From Dokdonella_A sp014338185 (GTDB taxonomy: Bacteria > Pseudomonadota > Gammaproteobacteria > Xanthomonadales > Rhodanobacteraceae), in contig SZOS01000012.1 in assembly GCA_030263295.1 (NCBI GenBank), positions 1 to 64,000 on the forward strand: DNA of 64,000 bases, read 5' to 3'. The translations under genes and the position numbers were made by a program. Below the pieces are notes generated by a model. It was not told the origin of the DNA, did not search any database, and saw only the letters and a list, made by a program, of their open reading frames with translations. Position 1 is the stretch's first letter, and every line of letters starts with the position of its first letter. Shown here one piece after another: positions 8,380 through 17,235 of the stretch.

Positions 8380-8892
8380 TCAGAACTCCGGATCCCAGTC
8401 GACGACGAGGCGTCCGCCACCGAGATCCACCTGCGTCACGAACGATCCGACCAGAAACGGAATCAGCCGTTCGCGCCTTGCATCCTTCACCACCAGCACG
8501 TCATTGGCGCCGGTCGCGACCAGGTGCGAAACCGTGCCCAAGGGCACGCCCTGCACCGTTTCCACCGCGAGACCTTCGAGGTCGACCCAGTAGTACTCAC
8601 CGGGTGCGGCCGCGGGCAGCGCACTGCGCTCGACCCGGATCTCGCTGCCGATCAACGCTGCCGCGGCATCGCGATCGGCAATCCCGGGCAACGTCGCGAC
8701 GATGCCCTTGCCTTGCTCACGGCCACGGCTGCCCGTGATCGTGGTCTCACCTGTCGCCGAACGCAGCTGCCACGGTTGGTAGCGGAAGATCTGCGTCCTG
8801 GGCTCGGTATACGACTCGAGTTTGACCTCGCCGCGGATACCGTGCACCCCGACCACCTTGCCGAGCAGGACGAGTTTCGCCGGCCCGGTCAC
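8380..8892 (-). CDS. rimM: Ribosome maturation factor RimM
   Basis: 170 residues with the family start LVLLGKVVGVHGIRGEVKL and a PRC-barrel domain around EYYWVDLEGLAVETVQGVPLG. RimM binds S19 and assists 30S head maturation. The start codon is GTG at 8892, 4 bases after the rpsP stop, so the two are probably translationally coupled. The position between rpsP and trmD is the standard one. Confidence 0.96.
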   Translation of the reverse strand: MTGPAKLVLLGKVVGVHGIRGEVKLESYTEPRTQIFRYQPWQLRSATGETTITGSRGREQGKGIVATLPGIADRDAAAALIGSEIRVERSALPAAAPGEYYWVDLEGLAVETVQGVPLGTVSHLVATGANDVLVVKDARRERLIPFLVGSFVTQVDLGGGRLVVDWDPEF

Positions 8893-8896
8893 GCGA

Positions 8897-9148
8897 TCAG
8901 GCTGCCTGCTTGCTGGCTTCCTTGTAGAGCACGCGCACCTTGTCGGTCAGCTGCGCACCCTTGTCGAGCCAGGCCTTGACCTTGGTCGTGTCCAGTTCCA
9001 GACGCACTTCCTTGCCGGTCGCGATCGGGTTGAAGTACCCCACGCGCTCGATGTTGCGGCCGTCACGGGCGTTGCGGCTGTCCGTCACGATGATGTGGTA
9101 GAACGGACGGCTCTTCGCACCGCCGCGGGAAAGGCGAATCTTGACCAT
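8897..9148 (-). CDS. rpsP: 30S ribosomal protein S16
   Basis: 83 residues starting MVKIRLSRGGAKSRPFYHI and containing DSRNARDGRNIERVGYFNP, both S16 signatures. It is the first gene of the operon, with about 80 bases of leader behind a TAGAAT -10 candidate. Confidence 0.98.
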   Translation of the reverse strand: MVKIRLSRGGAKSRPFYHIIVTDSRNARDGRNIERVGYFNPIATGKEVRLELDTTKVKAWLDKGAQLTDKVRVLYKEASKQAA

Positions 9149-9226
9149 TGATTTAGCTCGATATTTTCGGAGTCTGCGACGTCGGCGGGTGATCCGGAAC
9201 CGGATCGCGCGCGTCGGGAGCCGGAC

Positions 9227-9232
9227 ATTCTA
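9227..9232 (-). promoter_or_regulatory. -10 element of the rpsP operon promoter
   Basis: TAGAAT on the minus strand in the only non-coding gap before rpsP. A T-rich stretch (TTTATTTTTT, roughly 9245-9254) lies upstream of it. That stretch may include a weak -35 and may also serve as the T-tract of a terminator for the preceding cytochrome gene. The same TAGAAT hexamer precedes ffh and aspC in this window. Confidence 0.5.
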
Positions 9233-9302
9233 GCGGCAATCGGGAAAAAATAAAGCCCTGCAACGACTTGGCACCGCGCGCGGCGGGCACGCCGCCGGCG
9301 GC

Positions 9303-9818
9303 TCAGGGCACCAGGCCGCGCAGGTCGAAACCGTCGCGGTACACGGTGTCGCTGGTGCCGGGCAGCGCGCCGTTGGCGATCCAGTCGTAGATCAGCGCCT
9401 GCTGCTCCGGCAGCAAGCCGCCGCCGTAGCCGAACAGGGGCATGCGCCCGCCCACCCCGGGATTGTCGCAGTTGACCTTGAGGAACAGCAGGCTGCGCAG
9501 CGGGTCGCCCGGCACCACGTACAGGAATTGCGGATCGGCCTGGCTCGGCACGTTGACCAGATGCGCCCACGACGCACCTGCGCTGAGGTCGAGCCCGCCG
9601 CTGGGCTCCGGCGGTGGCGCAAAGTGGCAGTCCACGCAGCCGGCGCTGCCGCCGTTGGTCGCATAGTCGTCGAACAGGCCCTGCACCGCCGCACCGTAGG
9701 TGATCGTGTATTGCGGCGCGATGTCGGCGATGCGCGTGCAACCGCTCGGCGCGGGCGTGCCCGTCCGCGCCGCACCGCCGAGCACGAGCAGCACCAGCCC
9801 CCACGCGCGCATCGCCAT
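9303..9818 (-). CDS. Secreted monohaem c-type cytochrome-like protein with C-terminal tag
   Basis: 171 residues. The N-terminus MRAWGLVLLVLGGAAR is a signal peptide; an ATG two codons earlier (9818) directly abuts the upstream stop codon. One haem site CVDCH is at residues 61-65, and a GRMPLFG segment about 55 residues later could supply the distal Met ligand. This arrangement is common in small cytochrome c domains encoded beside DUF1501/DUF1800 proteins. The C-terminus SDTVYRDGFDLRGLVP carries the tag. The redox partner and substrate are unknown. It is the third gene of an operon in which each gene nearly touches the next. Confidence 0.75.
   Translation of the reverse strand: MAMRAWGLVLLVLGGAARTGTPAPSGCTRIADIAPQYTITYGAAVQGLFDDYATNGGSAGCVDCHFAPPPEPSGGLDLSAGASWAHLVNVPSQADPQFLYVVPGDPLRSLLFLKVNCDNPGVGGRMPLFGYGGGLLPEQQALIYDWIANGALPGTSDTVYRDGFDLRGLVP
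9306..9350 (-). other. Tag motif, C-terminal copy: D-T-V-Y-R-D-G-F-D
   Basis: It lies within the last 15 residues of the cytochrome-like protein, after a domain that is otherwise complete. Phe is replaced by Tyr at the first aromatic position. Six residues (LRGLVP) follow the motif. Confidence 0.6.
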
Positions 9819-11297
9819 CTACACGAACCCGAGGTTGCTGCTGCCGAACTGCGACAGATTCGGGAAGATCGCGGCCAGATCGGACGCTGCGGTAACACCC
9901 AGCCAGCGCGCGAGCGTGACCGCATACTGGTCGACGCTGATGCCCGGGATCATCTGGCCGCGCGAGAAGTTGTTGGGCGCGCCCAGGTCCTGGTTGGGGA
10001 AACCGCTGATCGGACCGCCCCCATCGCTGTACAGGCGCCCGCCGTTGACCGCGCCGCCCAGCACGAACTGCACGCCGCCCCAGCCATGGTCCGAGCCCGA
10101 GCCATTGGACTGCAGCGTGCGCGCGAACTCGGATGCACTGAACACGGTGACCTCGTTGCGCGCATCGATGTCGCCCGGCCCCAGCGCGTCCCAGAACGCG
10201 CCCAGCGCCGCGTCGACGTTGGCCAGCAGCGCGGCATGGTCGCTGTTGCCGCCCGACATCAGGCCCGAGTGCAGGTCGAAGCCGCCGTAGCGCACGTAGT
10301 AGATCTGGCGCGCGGCATACCCCTCCTGGCGCGACAGCTTGATGAGCTTGGCCACTGCCTGCAGTTGCCCGGCCAGCGAATTGCCCGACGGGAACGTGGT
10401 CACGAGCGTGGTCGCATCGAGTCCGGTCTTGAGCAGGCTGTACAGGTCGCGGCCACGACGGAACACCTTGGCATACTCGCCCGCGAAGTCGCTCTCGTAG
10501 CTGGCTTCGAGCAGAGCGTTGAGCGCGTTGTCGCGCACGCTGGTCGCGCTCACGCCCGAACACGGTGTGGGATTGCACATGCCGCTCAGCGCGGTCAGCC
10601 CGCTCGCCGACATCTGGTAGGGCATGGTGTTGAGCCCGATCTCGAAGCGATTGGCGCCGGCGATCGAGATGCACGGCGACAGCGCCTGGTTGGCATTGGC
10701 CGCGCGCACCAGGTCGCCGCTGCGCCCACCCCAGCCGAGCACCGAACCCGCGCTGACGTTGGCCTGGTGCCAGAGGTTTTCCTGGTCCGAATGCGAGAAC
10801 AGCTGCGGCGGCCGGTTGGCCGTCTGCGCATAGTCGGCCATCACGATCGGGCGCACCAACGGTCCCACGTTGACCGCGAACGCGAGCTTGTTGGCGCGAT
10901 AGATGTCGGCCAGCCGCACCAGCGACGGGTGCATGAAGTACTGGCTGACGTCACCGCTGGTGGCCGCGTCTACGATCGACTGCAACGGAACCTGCGCACC
11001 GGTCGGTCGTGCCAGCGCCAGACCGCCCGGATTGCTGCTGCCGTTGTACACGCCACCGCGCGCCGCCGCATACACCGCATGGCGCGCCGCATCGTTGGGC
11101 ACCAGCATGTTCCACGAATCGTTGCCGCCCGACAGGTACACGCACACGAGCGCCTTGTACCCCGTCAGGTCGCGCGTCGCGGCGAGTGCGGTCCCGATCA
11201 TGCGCAATTGCGGAAACAGTGCCGAGGCGCCGCCGCAGCAGGCGGCAGCGGCAAGGCCACGCAGGAAGTCACGCCGGGTCTGGCGAAGCTGGTTCAT
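9819..11297 (-). CDS. DUF1501 family Tat-exported protein
   Basis: 492 residues. The N-terminus MNQLRQTRRDFLRGLAAAACC has the twin-arginine motif RRDFLRG followed by a hydrophobic core, so export folded via Tat is expected. The body contains VCVYLSGGNDSWNMLVP (about 55-71) and GGFDLHSG, both typical of the DUF1501 family, which is distantly related to sulfatases and alkaline phosphatases. The biochemical role is unknown. The start at 11297 has a GAGG ribosome site 6 bases upstream and follows the DUF1800 stop by 10 bases. Unlike its two operon partners it carries no tag. DUF1800-DUF1501 pairs are widespread, and the proteins are assumed to act together. Confidence 0.85.
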   Translation of the reverse strand: MNQLRQTRRDFLRGLAAAACCGGASALFPQLRMIGTALAATRDLTGYKALVCVYLSGGNDSWNMLVPNDAARHAVYAAARGGVYNGSSNPGGLALARPTGAQVPLQSIVDAATSGDVSQYFMHPSLVRLADIYRANKLAFAVNVGPLVRPIVMADYAQTANRPPQLFSHSDQENLWHQANVSAGSVLGWGGRSGDLVRAANANQALSPCISIAGANRFEIGLNTMPYQMSASGLTALSGMCNPTPCSGVSATSVRDNALNALLEASYESDFAGEYAKVFRRGRDLYSLLKTGLDATTLVTTFPSGNSLAGQLQAVAKLIKLSRQEGYAARQIYYVRYGGFDLHSGLMSGGNSDHAALLANVDAALGAFWDALGPGDIDARNEVTVFSASEFARTLQSNGSGSDHGWGGVQFVLGGAVNGGRLYSDGGGPISGFPNQDLGAPNNFSRGQMIPGISVDQYAVTLARWLGVTAASDLAAIFPNLSQFGSSNLGFV

Positions 11298-11307
11298 GGT
11301 CGCCTCC

Positions 11308-13029
11308 TCAGCGCTGGGTTGCGTAGTCGGGTGAAAGCATCGTGACGTACAGCGCCGACCAGGCCTTCTCGGCGGCACTGGCGCCGTTGAGGTTGGTCAG
11401 CATGCCGATCAACGCCGCCTGCATGGCCGGCGTCATCGTGCCGTACATCATGCGCTCGTTGATGGTGGCAACCATTGCTGCGGGCGCGTTGGCGTTGGCC
11501 GTGAGCGCGGCGAGGTTGACCAGCGGCCGGTCGGTCGGCGGGTTGTTCATGCCCAGGTACGCGCGCGCGGTGAAGTTGTACCAGGTGTTGCCGGTGCTGT
11601 AGGTGGTGTTCTCGCTCACGATCTGCAGTTCGGGCGAATAGCGCCCGGCGTCGGCGAGTGGGCCGGGTTGCTGGTAGTCGGGCTGGTAGAAGTTGAACAC
11701 CGACGGCGCCTGCAGCGGCCCCTGCGCGAGCGCGCCGATCAGGCTGCTGCCCGCGGTCATCTTGACCTCGCCGTACGCGTCGGGCGCGGGCGGCTGCGCA
11801 TCGAAGGCGCGCCACATCGCGGTCAGCCGCAGCACCGGCTCGCGCAGCTTGCCGTAGGAATCACCGCCGGCCAGCGGCGGCGGCACGCGCGCCTCGTTGT
11901 CGAGCAGGATCGCCTTGACCACTTCGCCCAGGTCGCCGTAGCTGGTGTTGAACACCTCGGCCACGCGCTCGATGTACGCGGGTGACGGGTTGCTGGTGAC
12001 GAAGCGCTGGATCAGCTGGCGCGAAATGAACGGCGCCACGTTGGCATGTGCGGCGATGATGTCCAGTTCGTCGCCGACGTCCTGCGCGCAGGTCTGGCCG
12101 GCGGGGAGCACCAGCCCCGCGAGCACGGTCTTGGCGCTGATGTCGTGGCGCATGTTGTTGCTGCCGCTGCCGGTGGCCGGGAACAGTTCGGTGCCCCAGC
12201 ACGCCATCGGCGCCGATTGCGCGGCGAAGGTCTGGCCGCCGCCGTAGAAGTTGGGCGACGGGCTGGTGGGCGCATCGCTCCATGTGAAGCCGGTGAACAC
12301 CTTGGCGGTCTGCGCGATGGTCGACTGGTCGTAGGTCGGGATCGGCACGCCGCCGGACAGGATCGGCGAGAAGTCCAGGTTGCGCTGGACCAGCCCGACC
12401 GAGAACAGCTGCATTACCTCGCGTGCATAGTTCTCGTCGGGACTGGTCGTCGCGCCGGCCTTCTGATTGCGGAACGAGGACAGGTAGCGCCCCATCATCG
12501 GGTGCAGTGTCACATCGCCGAGCAGGTTGCGATACGGCGCAAACGCATTGCGTGCGAGCATGTCCTGGTAGGCCGAGATCGGCACCACGTACTGCCGGAT
12601 CGCACTGTCCTGGTCGGAGATCACGAAGATCTGGCTCAGCGCGAATGCCATGCGCTGGCGCAGCTGGTCGGGCGCGTAGGCGGCCTGCCAGTACCAGCGC
12701 TGCAGGCGCTGGTTCTGGCCCACATTCTGCCCGCCCGCGGTGCGCGCATCGACCACCGCCTCGACGGCGGGTGCGCTCAACGTGGGCTGGCGGCCGAGTT
12801 GTTCCTCGATCCAGGCCTCGTAGCCCAGTGCCCGCACGCGGGCGATATCGGCCTGGGTCGGGCCGAAGGTGGCCTGGGTGAGGAACCGCGCGGCCTCGTT
12901 GGCGTTGGCAGGCGCGTCCGCCGCGGGATCGAAGCCGTACCGGAAGATGCGGTCGTGGACCGCCGCCTGCAACGTGCCCGCGCCGATCGCGCAGGCGCAC
13001 ACCAACGGTGCGCGCACCCACTTGTCCAT
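11308..13029 (-). CDS. DUF1800 family secreted protein with N-terminal tag
   Basis: 573 residues. A signal peptide (about residues 1-23, ending LQAA) is followed at once by VHDRIFRYGFDPA, a copy of the tag, and then by the DUF1800 domain beginning AARFLTQATFGPT. Typical family segments include RQRMAFALSQIFVIS, NYAREVMQLFSVG and REPVLRLTAMWRAF. DUF1800 has no established biochemical role. The start at 13029 has GGGGTGGTC before the ATG; an upstream in-frame ATG at 13056 is less likely because the signal peptide begins at MDKWVRAP. It is the first gene of a three-gene operon lying 137 bases downstream of ffh. Confidence 0.85.
   Translation of the reverse strand: MDKWVRAPLVCACAIGAGTLQAAVHDRIFRYGFDPAADAPANANEAARFLTQATFGPTQADIARVRALGYEAWIEEQLGRQPTLSAPAVEAVVDARTAGGQNVGQNQRLQRWYWQAAYAPDQLRQRMAFALSQIFVISDQDSAIRQYVVPISAYQDMLARNAFAPYRNLLGDVTLHPMMGRYLSSFRNQKAGATTSPDENYAREVMQLFSVGLVQRNLDFSPILSGGVPIPTYDQSTIAQTAKVFTGFTWSDAPTSPSPNFYGGGQTFAAQSAPMACWGTELFPATGSGSNNMRHDISAKTVLAGLVLPAGQTCAQDVGDELDIIAAHANVAPFISRQLIQRFVTSNPSPAYIERVAEVFNTSYGDLGEVVKAILLDNEARVPPPLAGGDSYGKLREPVLRLTAMWRAFDAQPPAPDAYGEVKMTAGSSLIGALAQGPLQAPSVFNFYQPDYQQPGPLADAGRYSPELQIVSENTTYSTGNTWYNFTARAYLGMNNPPTDRPLVNLAALTANANAPAAMVATINERMMYGTMTPAMQAALIGMLTNLNGASAAEKAWSALYVTMLSPDYATQR
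12925..12954 (-). other. Tag motif, N-terminal copy: D-R-I-F-R-Y-G-F-D-P
   Basis: Residues 26-35 of the DUF1800 protein, within three or so residues of the predicted signal-peptide cleavage site and before the conserved domain starts. The decapeptide is nearly identical to the C-terminal tag of the pectate-lyase-like protein encoded at 23423-24958. Confidence 0.65.
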
Positions 13030-13166
13030 GACCACCCCGCCCATGCCCGAACGCAATCAAGCCTAGCGCCGTCACGCGCGCGGGAATGTGACCGGTTGCC
13101 CCATGCGCACGCGTCGGCGACCAATGCCATCAACGCGCCGACGGACGGTCGGTTGACTGCGCCGGC

Positions 13167-14555
13167 TCAGCGCCGCGGCAGGCCACCGGGCGGCAGGCCG
13201 CCGCCGCCCATCGCCTTCATCGCCGAGCCCATTTGCCGCATCAGGCCCTTGAGACCGCCGCCGCCGAGCTTGGCCATCATCTTTTCCATCTGCTGGTACT
13301 GCTTGAGCAGGCGGTTGACGTCGGCCGGCTGGGTGCCCGAACCACGCGCGATGCGCGCGCGCCGCGAGCCGTTGAGCAGGTCCGGGTGGCGGCGCTCCTT
13401 CTTGGTCATCGAGCCGATGATCGCGATCATGCGCCTGACCTCGCCATCGTTGGCCTTGCTCTTGACGTGGTCGGGCAGGCTCGACACGCCGGGCAGCTTG
13501 TCCAGCAGCGACGCCATGCCGCCCATGTTGATCATCTGCTCGAGCTGGTCGCGCATGTCGTTGAGGTCGAAGCGCTTGCCCTTGATGACCTTCTCGGCCA
13601 GCTTGCGCTGCTTTTCCTGGTCGACGCTCTGCTCGACCTGCTCCACCAGCGACAGCACATCGCCCATGCCGAGGATGCGGGTGGCGATGCGATCGGGATG
13701 GAACGGTTCCAGTCCGTCGGGCTTCTCGCTCACGCCGATGAACTTGATCGGCCGGCCGGTCACGTAGCGCACCGACAGCGCGGCGCCACCGCGCGCGTCA
13801 CCGTCGGTCTTGGTCAGCACCACGCCGGTCAGCGGCAGTGCATCGGCAAAGGCCTTGGCGGTGTTGGCGGCATCCTGGCCGGTCATCGAATCGACCACGA
13901 ACAGCGTCTCGATCGGCGCCAGCGCCGCGTGCAGCGCCTTGATTTCCTCCATCATGGCCGCGTCCACGTGCAGGCGCCCGGCGGTGTCGACGATGAGCAC
14001 GTCGGCGAACGCGCGTGCGGCCGCGTCCTGCGCCGCGCGCGCGATCGCCACCGGGTCGTCGCCGGCGCTGGAGGGATGGAACAGCACCTCGACCTGTTGC
14101 GCGAGCGTGCGCAGCTGCTCGATCGCGGCCGGGCGGTACACGTCGCAGCTCACCACCATGACCTTCTTCTTGCGCCGTTCCTTGAGCAGGCGCGCGAGCT
14201 TGGCCACCGTGGTGGTCTTGCCCGCGCCCTGCAGGCCGGCCATGAGCACCACCGCCGGCGGCGCCGCGGCCAGGTTGAGGTCGCTGTTGGCGCTGCCCAT
14301 CACCGCGGTGAGCTCGTCGCGCACGACCTTGACCAGTGCCTGGCCCGGGGTGAGGCTGCGCAGCACTTCCTGGCCCAGCGCCTTGACCTGCACGCGCTGG
14401 ATCAGCGCCTGCACCACCGGCAAGGCCACGTCGGCTTCGAGCAACGCGATGCGTACCTCGCGCAGCGCCTCGCGGATGTTCGACTCGGTCAGGCGGCCCT
14501 TGCCGCGCAGGCGCTGGACGGTGGCGGACAGGCGTTGGCTCAGGGATTCGAACAT
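13167..14555 (-). CDS. ffh: Signal recognition particle protein Ffh
   Basis: 462 residues. N domain MFESLSQRLSATVQRLRGKGRL; G domain with P-loop GLQGAGKTTTVAKLA (about 107-121), VSCDVYRPAAIEQL, VDTAGRLHVD and LTKTDGDARGG. A Met-rich M domain follows from about residue 300, ending in a Gly/Pro-rich tail. Ffh with 4.5S RNA targets membrane proteins to SecYEG. The 4.5S RNA gene was not seen in the window. Divergent from the CcsA-type gene. Confidence 0.98.
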   Translation of the reverse strand: MFESLSQRLSATVQRLRGKGRLTESNIREALREVRIALLEADVALPVVQALIQRVQVKALGQEVLRSLTPGQALVKVVRDELTAVMGSANSDLNLAAAPPAVVLMAGLQGAGKTTTVAKLARLLKERRKKKVMVVSCDVYRPAAIEQLRTLAQQVEVLFHPSSAGDDPVAIARAAQDAAARAFADVLIVDTAGRLHVDAAMMEEIKALHAALAPIETLFVVDSMTGQDAANTAKAFADALPLTGVVLTKTDGDARGGAALSVRYVTGRPIKFIGVSEKPDGLEPFHPDRIATRILGMGDVLSLVEQVEQSVDQEKQRKLAEKVIKGKRFDLNDMRDQLEQMINMGGMASLLDKLPGVSSLPDHVKSKANDGEVRRMIAIIGSMTKKERRHPDLLNGSRRARIARGSGTQPADVNRLLKQYQQMEKMMAKLGGGGLKGLMRQMGSAMKAMGGGGLPPGGLPRR

Positions 14556-14585
14556 GGACAGGCAGACCCGCAGGAGAGAACGCGC

Positions 14586-14591
14586 ATTCTA
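14586..14591 (-). promoter_or_regulatory. -10 element of the ffh promoter
   Basis: TAGAAT on the minus strand, 30 bases before the ffh ATG, in the divergent ffh/ccsA-like spacer. No good -35 hexamer is visible at the expected distance. Confidence 0.45.
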
Positions 14592-14704
14592 GGCAAGCCG
14601 CGCCCTGCGCGCGACGTTGCGGCACCCGAGGCCCGGCGCCACCACCCGCGGGCAGGCGTGGCGGCGGCTCGTTTCGCACGCGCGCCCATGCGACACTTGC
14701 GCGC

Positions 14705-15502
14705 ATGTACGTGCCCGTCCTTGCGCTGAGCGCCATCGCGCTGTACCTGCTCGCGGCCGCATTGATCGCGCGCCCGCTGCTCGCCGACGCCACGCCCCGG
14801 CCCCGCCTGCCGATGGCGCTGGCCACCTGCGCGCTGCTGGCCCACGCGGGCGTGCTGCTGGCCAGCCACCGCGGCGCGCTCGACCTGCACTTCTTTGCCG
14901 CGGTATCGCTGGTGGCCTGCGTGGTGGCCGCGCTCACCATCCTCGTCAACCTGTCGCGACCGATCGTCGCGCTGGGCGTGATCGTGTTTCCGGTGGCCGC
15001 ACTGCTGCTGGGCATCGACGTGTTCGCGGCGCCGCCGACCGTGCCGCAACCAATGGACTGGCAGATCAAGCTGCACGTCACCGTCGCGCTGCTCGCCTAC
15101 AGCGTGCTGTCGATCGCCGCCGCGCTCGCGGTGCTGCTCGCGGTGCAGGAACGCGCGCTGCGTCATCGCCGCTTCGGTGGCGTGCTGCGTGCGTTGCCGC
15201 CACTCACGCTCACCGAGACGCTGCTGTTCCGCCTCATCGGCGTCGGCTTCCTGCTGCTCACGCTCACGCTGCTGACCGGCGTGCTGTTCGTCAAGGACCT
15301 GTTCGGCCAGCACCTGGCCCACAAGACCGTGCTGTCGATCGCGGCCTGGCTCGTGTTCGGCGTGCTGGCCTGGGGCCGCGTGCGCCACGGCTGGCGCGGC
15401 GCGCGCGCGATCAACCTCACGCTCGCGGGCATGGCGTTCCTGCTGCTGGCGTTCTTCGGCACCAAGTTCGTGCTTGAACTGGTGCTGCGCCGCACCGGCT
15501 GA
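14705..15502 (+). CDS. ypjD: CcsA-type cytochrome c assembly-like membrane protein (YpjD)
   Basis: 265 residues, eight hydrophobic segments, belonging to the CcsA/YpjD family encoded beside ffh in many proteobacteria. Expected family residues are present, including the conserved HVTVALLAYSVLSIA helix (about 123-137) and the GVLFVKDLFGQHLAHKTVLS loop near the C-terminus. Related proteins handle haem during cytochrome c maturation, but YpjD itself is poorly characterised. A -10-like GACACT ends 7 bases before the ATG, with no ribosome-binding sequence, so the mRNA may be leaderless. Confidence 0.82.
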   Translation: MYVPVLALSAIALYLLAAALIARPLLADATPRPRLPMALATCALLAHAGVLLASHRGALDLHFFAAVSLVACVVAALTILVNLSRPIVALGVIVFPVAALLLGIDVFAAPPTVPQPMDWQIKLHVTVALLAYSVLSIAAALAVLLAVQERALRHRRFGGVLRALPPLTLTETLLFRLIGVGFLLLTLTLLTGVLFVKDLFGQHLAHKTVLSIAAWLVFGVLAWGRVRHGWRGARAINLTLAGMAFLLLAFFGTKFVLELVLRRTG

Positions 15503-15520
15503 GGCGCGCCGCCGGCCTGT

Positions 15521-16717
15521 TCAGCGCGCCACGGATTCCGGCGCGGGCACGCGCACCCAGCCTTCCATGAGCACGCGCGCCGAGCGACTCATCACCGCGC
15601 GCGTGACCGTCCACCGCCCGTCCAGATGTTGCACCGAAGCGCCCACGCGCAGCGTGCCCGACGGGTGGCCGAAGCGCACCACATCGCGCGTGCCGCCTCC
15701 CGCGGCAAGATTGACCAGCGTGCCCGGCACCGCGGCCGCGGTCGCGATCGCGACCGACGCGGTGCCCATCATCGCGTGGTGGAGCTTGCCCATCGACAGC
15801 GCGCGCACGTTGAGGTCGATGTCGCCGGCGGCCACGGCCCTGCCGCTCGACGCGACATAGGCGCGCGGCGGCGCGACCAGCGCGAGCTTGGGCGTGTGCT
15901 GGCGCGTGGCGGCCTCGGCCGCGGTGCGGATCAGGCCCATGCGCAAGGCCCCGGCCACGCGCACCGCCTCCAGCCGCGCCAGCGCCGCCTTGTCCTCATT
16001 GATCGCGGCCTGCAACTCGGTGCCCTCGTAGCCAAGGTCGACGGCGTTGACGAACACCGTGGGGATGCCCGCGCTGATGAGCGTCGCGGCCAGGCGACCC
16101 ACGCCCGGCACGTCCAGCGTGTCGACGGGCTCTCCGCTCGGGAACATCGCCCCGCCCGCCTCGCCGTCATCGGCCGGATCGATGAACTCGAGCACGACCT
16201 CGGCGGCCGGAAACGCCACGCCATCGAGTTCGAAGTCGCCCAGCTCGCACACCTCGCCGCCGGCCACCGGCACATGCACGAGGATGGTCTTGCCGATGTT
16301 GGCCTGCCACACGCGCACGGTGACGGTGCCCTCGCGCGGGACGCGCGCGGCCGGGATGAAGCCATTGGCCAGCGCGAACGGCCCGACCGCGGTCGACAGG
16401 TTGCCGCAGTTGCCCGACCAGTCGACGAACGCGCTGTCGATGCTGACCTGGCCATACAGGTAGTCGACATCGTGCCCGGGCTGCGTCGACGGCGCGATGA
16501 TCACGCACTTGCTCGTGCTCGAGGTGGCCCCGCCCATGCCGTCGGTGTGCTTGCCGTAGGGGTCGGGGCTGCCGATCACGCGCAGCAGCAACGCATCCCG
16601 CGCCGGACCCGGCTCACGTGCCGCCGGCGGCAGGTCCGCCAGCCGGAAGAACACCCCCTTGGAAGTACCGCCGCGCATCAGCGTGGCGGGAATGCGCAGT
16701 TGCTTGCCTGAATCCAT
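15521..16717 (-). CDS. prpF: 2-methylaconitate cis-trans isomerase PrpF
   Basis: 398 residues, normal for PrpF (about 390-397). The N-terminal IPATLMRGGTSKGVFF (about 8-23) and the segments GGATSSTSKCVII, DWSGNCGNLSTAVGPFA and MGKLHHAMMGTASVAIA are PrpF signatures; the fold is diaminopimelate-epimerase-like. PrpF isomerises the trans-2-methylaconitate made by AcnD so that methylisocitrate formation can proceed. Here it is isolated: acnD lies 8 kb away and prpBC 17 kb away. The start MDSGKQLRIP at 16717 is preferred over an upstream GTG. Convergent with the CcsA-type gene, with an 18-base gap. Confidence 0.95.
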   Translation of the reverse strand: MDSGKQLRIPATLMRGGTSKGVFFRLADLPPAAREPGPARDALLLRVIGSPDPYGKHTDGMGGATSSTSKCVIIAPSTQPGHDVDYLYGQVSIDSAFVDWSGNCGNLSTAVGPFALANGFIPAARVPREGTVTVRVWQANIGKTILVHVPVAGGEVCELGDFELDGVAFPAAEVVLEFIDPADDGEAGGAMFPSGEPVDTLDVPGVGRLAATLISAGIPTVFVNAVDLGYEGTELQAAINEDKAALARLEAVRVAGALRMGLIRTAAEAATRQHTPKLALVAPPRAYVASSGRAVAAGDIDLNVRALSMGKLHHAMMGTASVAIATAAAVPGTLVNLAAGGGTRDVVRFGHPSGTLRVGASVQHLDGRWTVTRAVMSRSARVLMEGWVRVPAPESVAR

Positions 16718-16932
16718 GCCGCCCTCGATCACTCGCCGGACCAACCCGGGTGCGGCAGGTTAGCAACAACCGCTGCGCTACGGCTGCGACCACGCACGCC
16801 GCGCCTGCGGCGGGCAGCCCGCACCAGGAATCCGATGGTACGTTCATCGGTGAACCGCTCCTTCATGGGGCGGCCCTCTCTCGGCCGGCGGACTCTACTG
16901 AAGTCGGACTGGCACTGAAAACGGCGGGCAGG

Positions 16933-17235
16933 TCAACGGGCCTTGAGGTGCTTCTTGCGCAAGAGTCTCTCCGATCGCATGACATGCACGATGAAGACGC
17001 TGTGTTGGTCAAACCTGTAGAAGATGCGGCAAGGCGGCTCCACGATCTGCCGATAGCGTGCCTTCCCCAGCTCAGGAAGATAGCTGCCGCTTTGGGGCTG
17101 ATCTGCCAGTTGCTCGATGTGTGCGAACACGCGCATGACAAGTCTGGCGGCTGCGGCGGGATTCTCCAGCGCGATGTAGTCGGCGATGGCGTCAAGATCC
17201 GCCAACGCTGGCTCGGTCCAGACTATTTCAGCCAT
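16933..17235 (-). CDS. RelE/ParE family toxin
   Basis: 100 residues. The sequence IVWTEPALADLDAIADYIALENP then AARLV, YRQIVEPPCRIFYRF and VFIVHVMRSERLL has the ParE/RelE arrangement (N-terminal helical hairpin, central sheet, basic C-terminus). ParE types poison gyrase and RelE types cleave mRNA on the ribosome; the sequence alone does not decide which. Its ATG lies inside the antitoxin gene (13-base overlap), as is usual for these pairs, so it is translated from the same mRNA. Confidence 0.88.
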   Translation of the reverse strand: MAEIVWTEPALADLDAIADYIALENPAAAARLVMRVFAHIEQLADQPQSGSYLPELGKARYRQIVEPPCRIFYRFDQHSVFIVHVMRSERLLRKKHLKAR

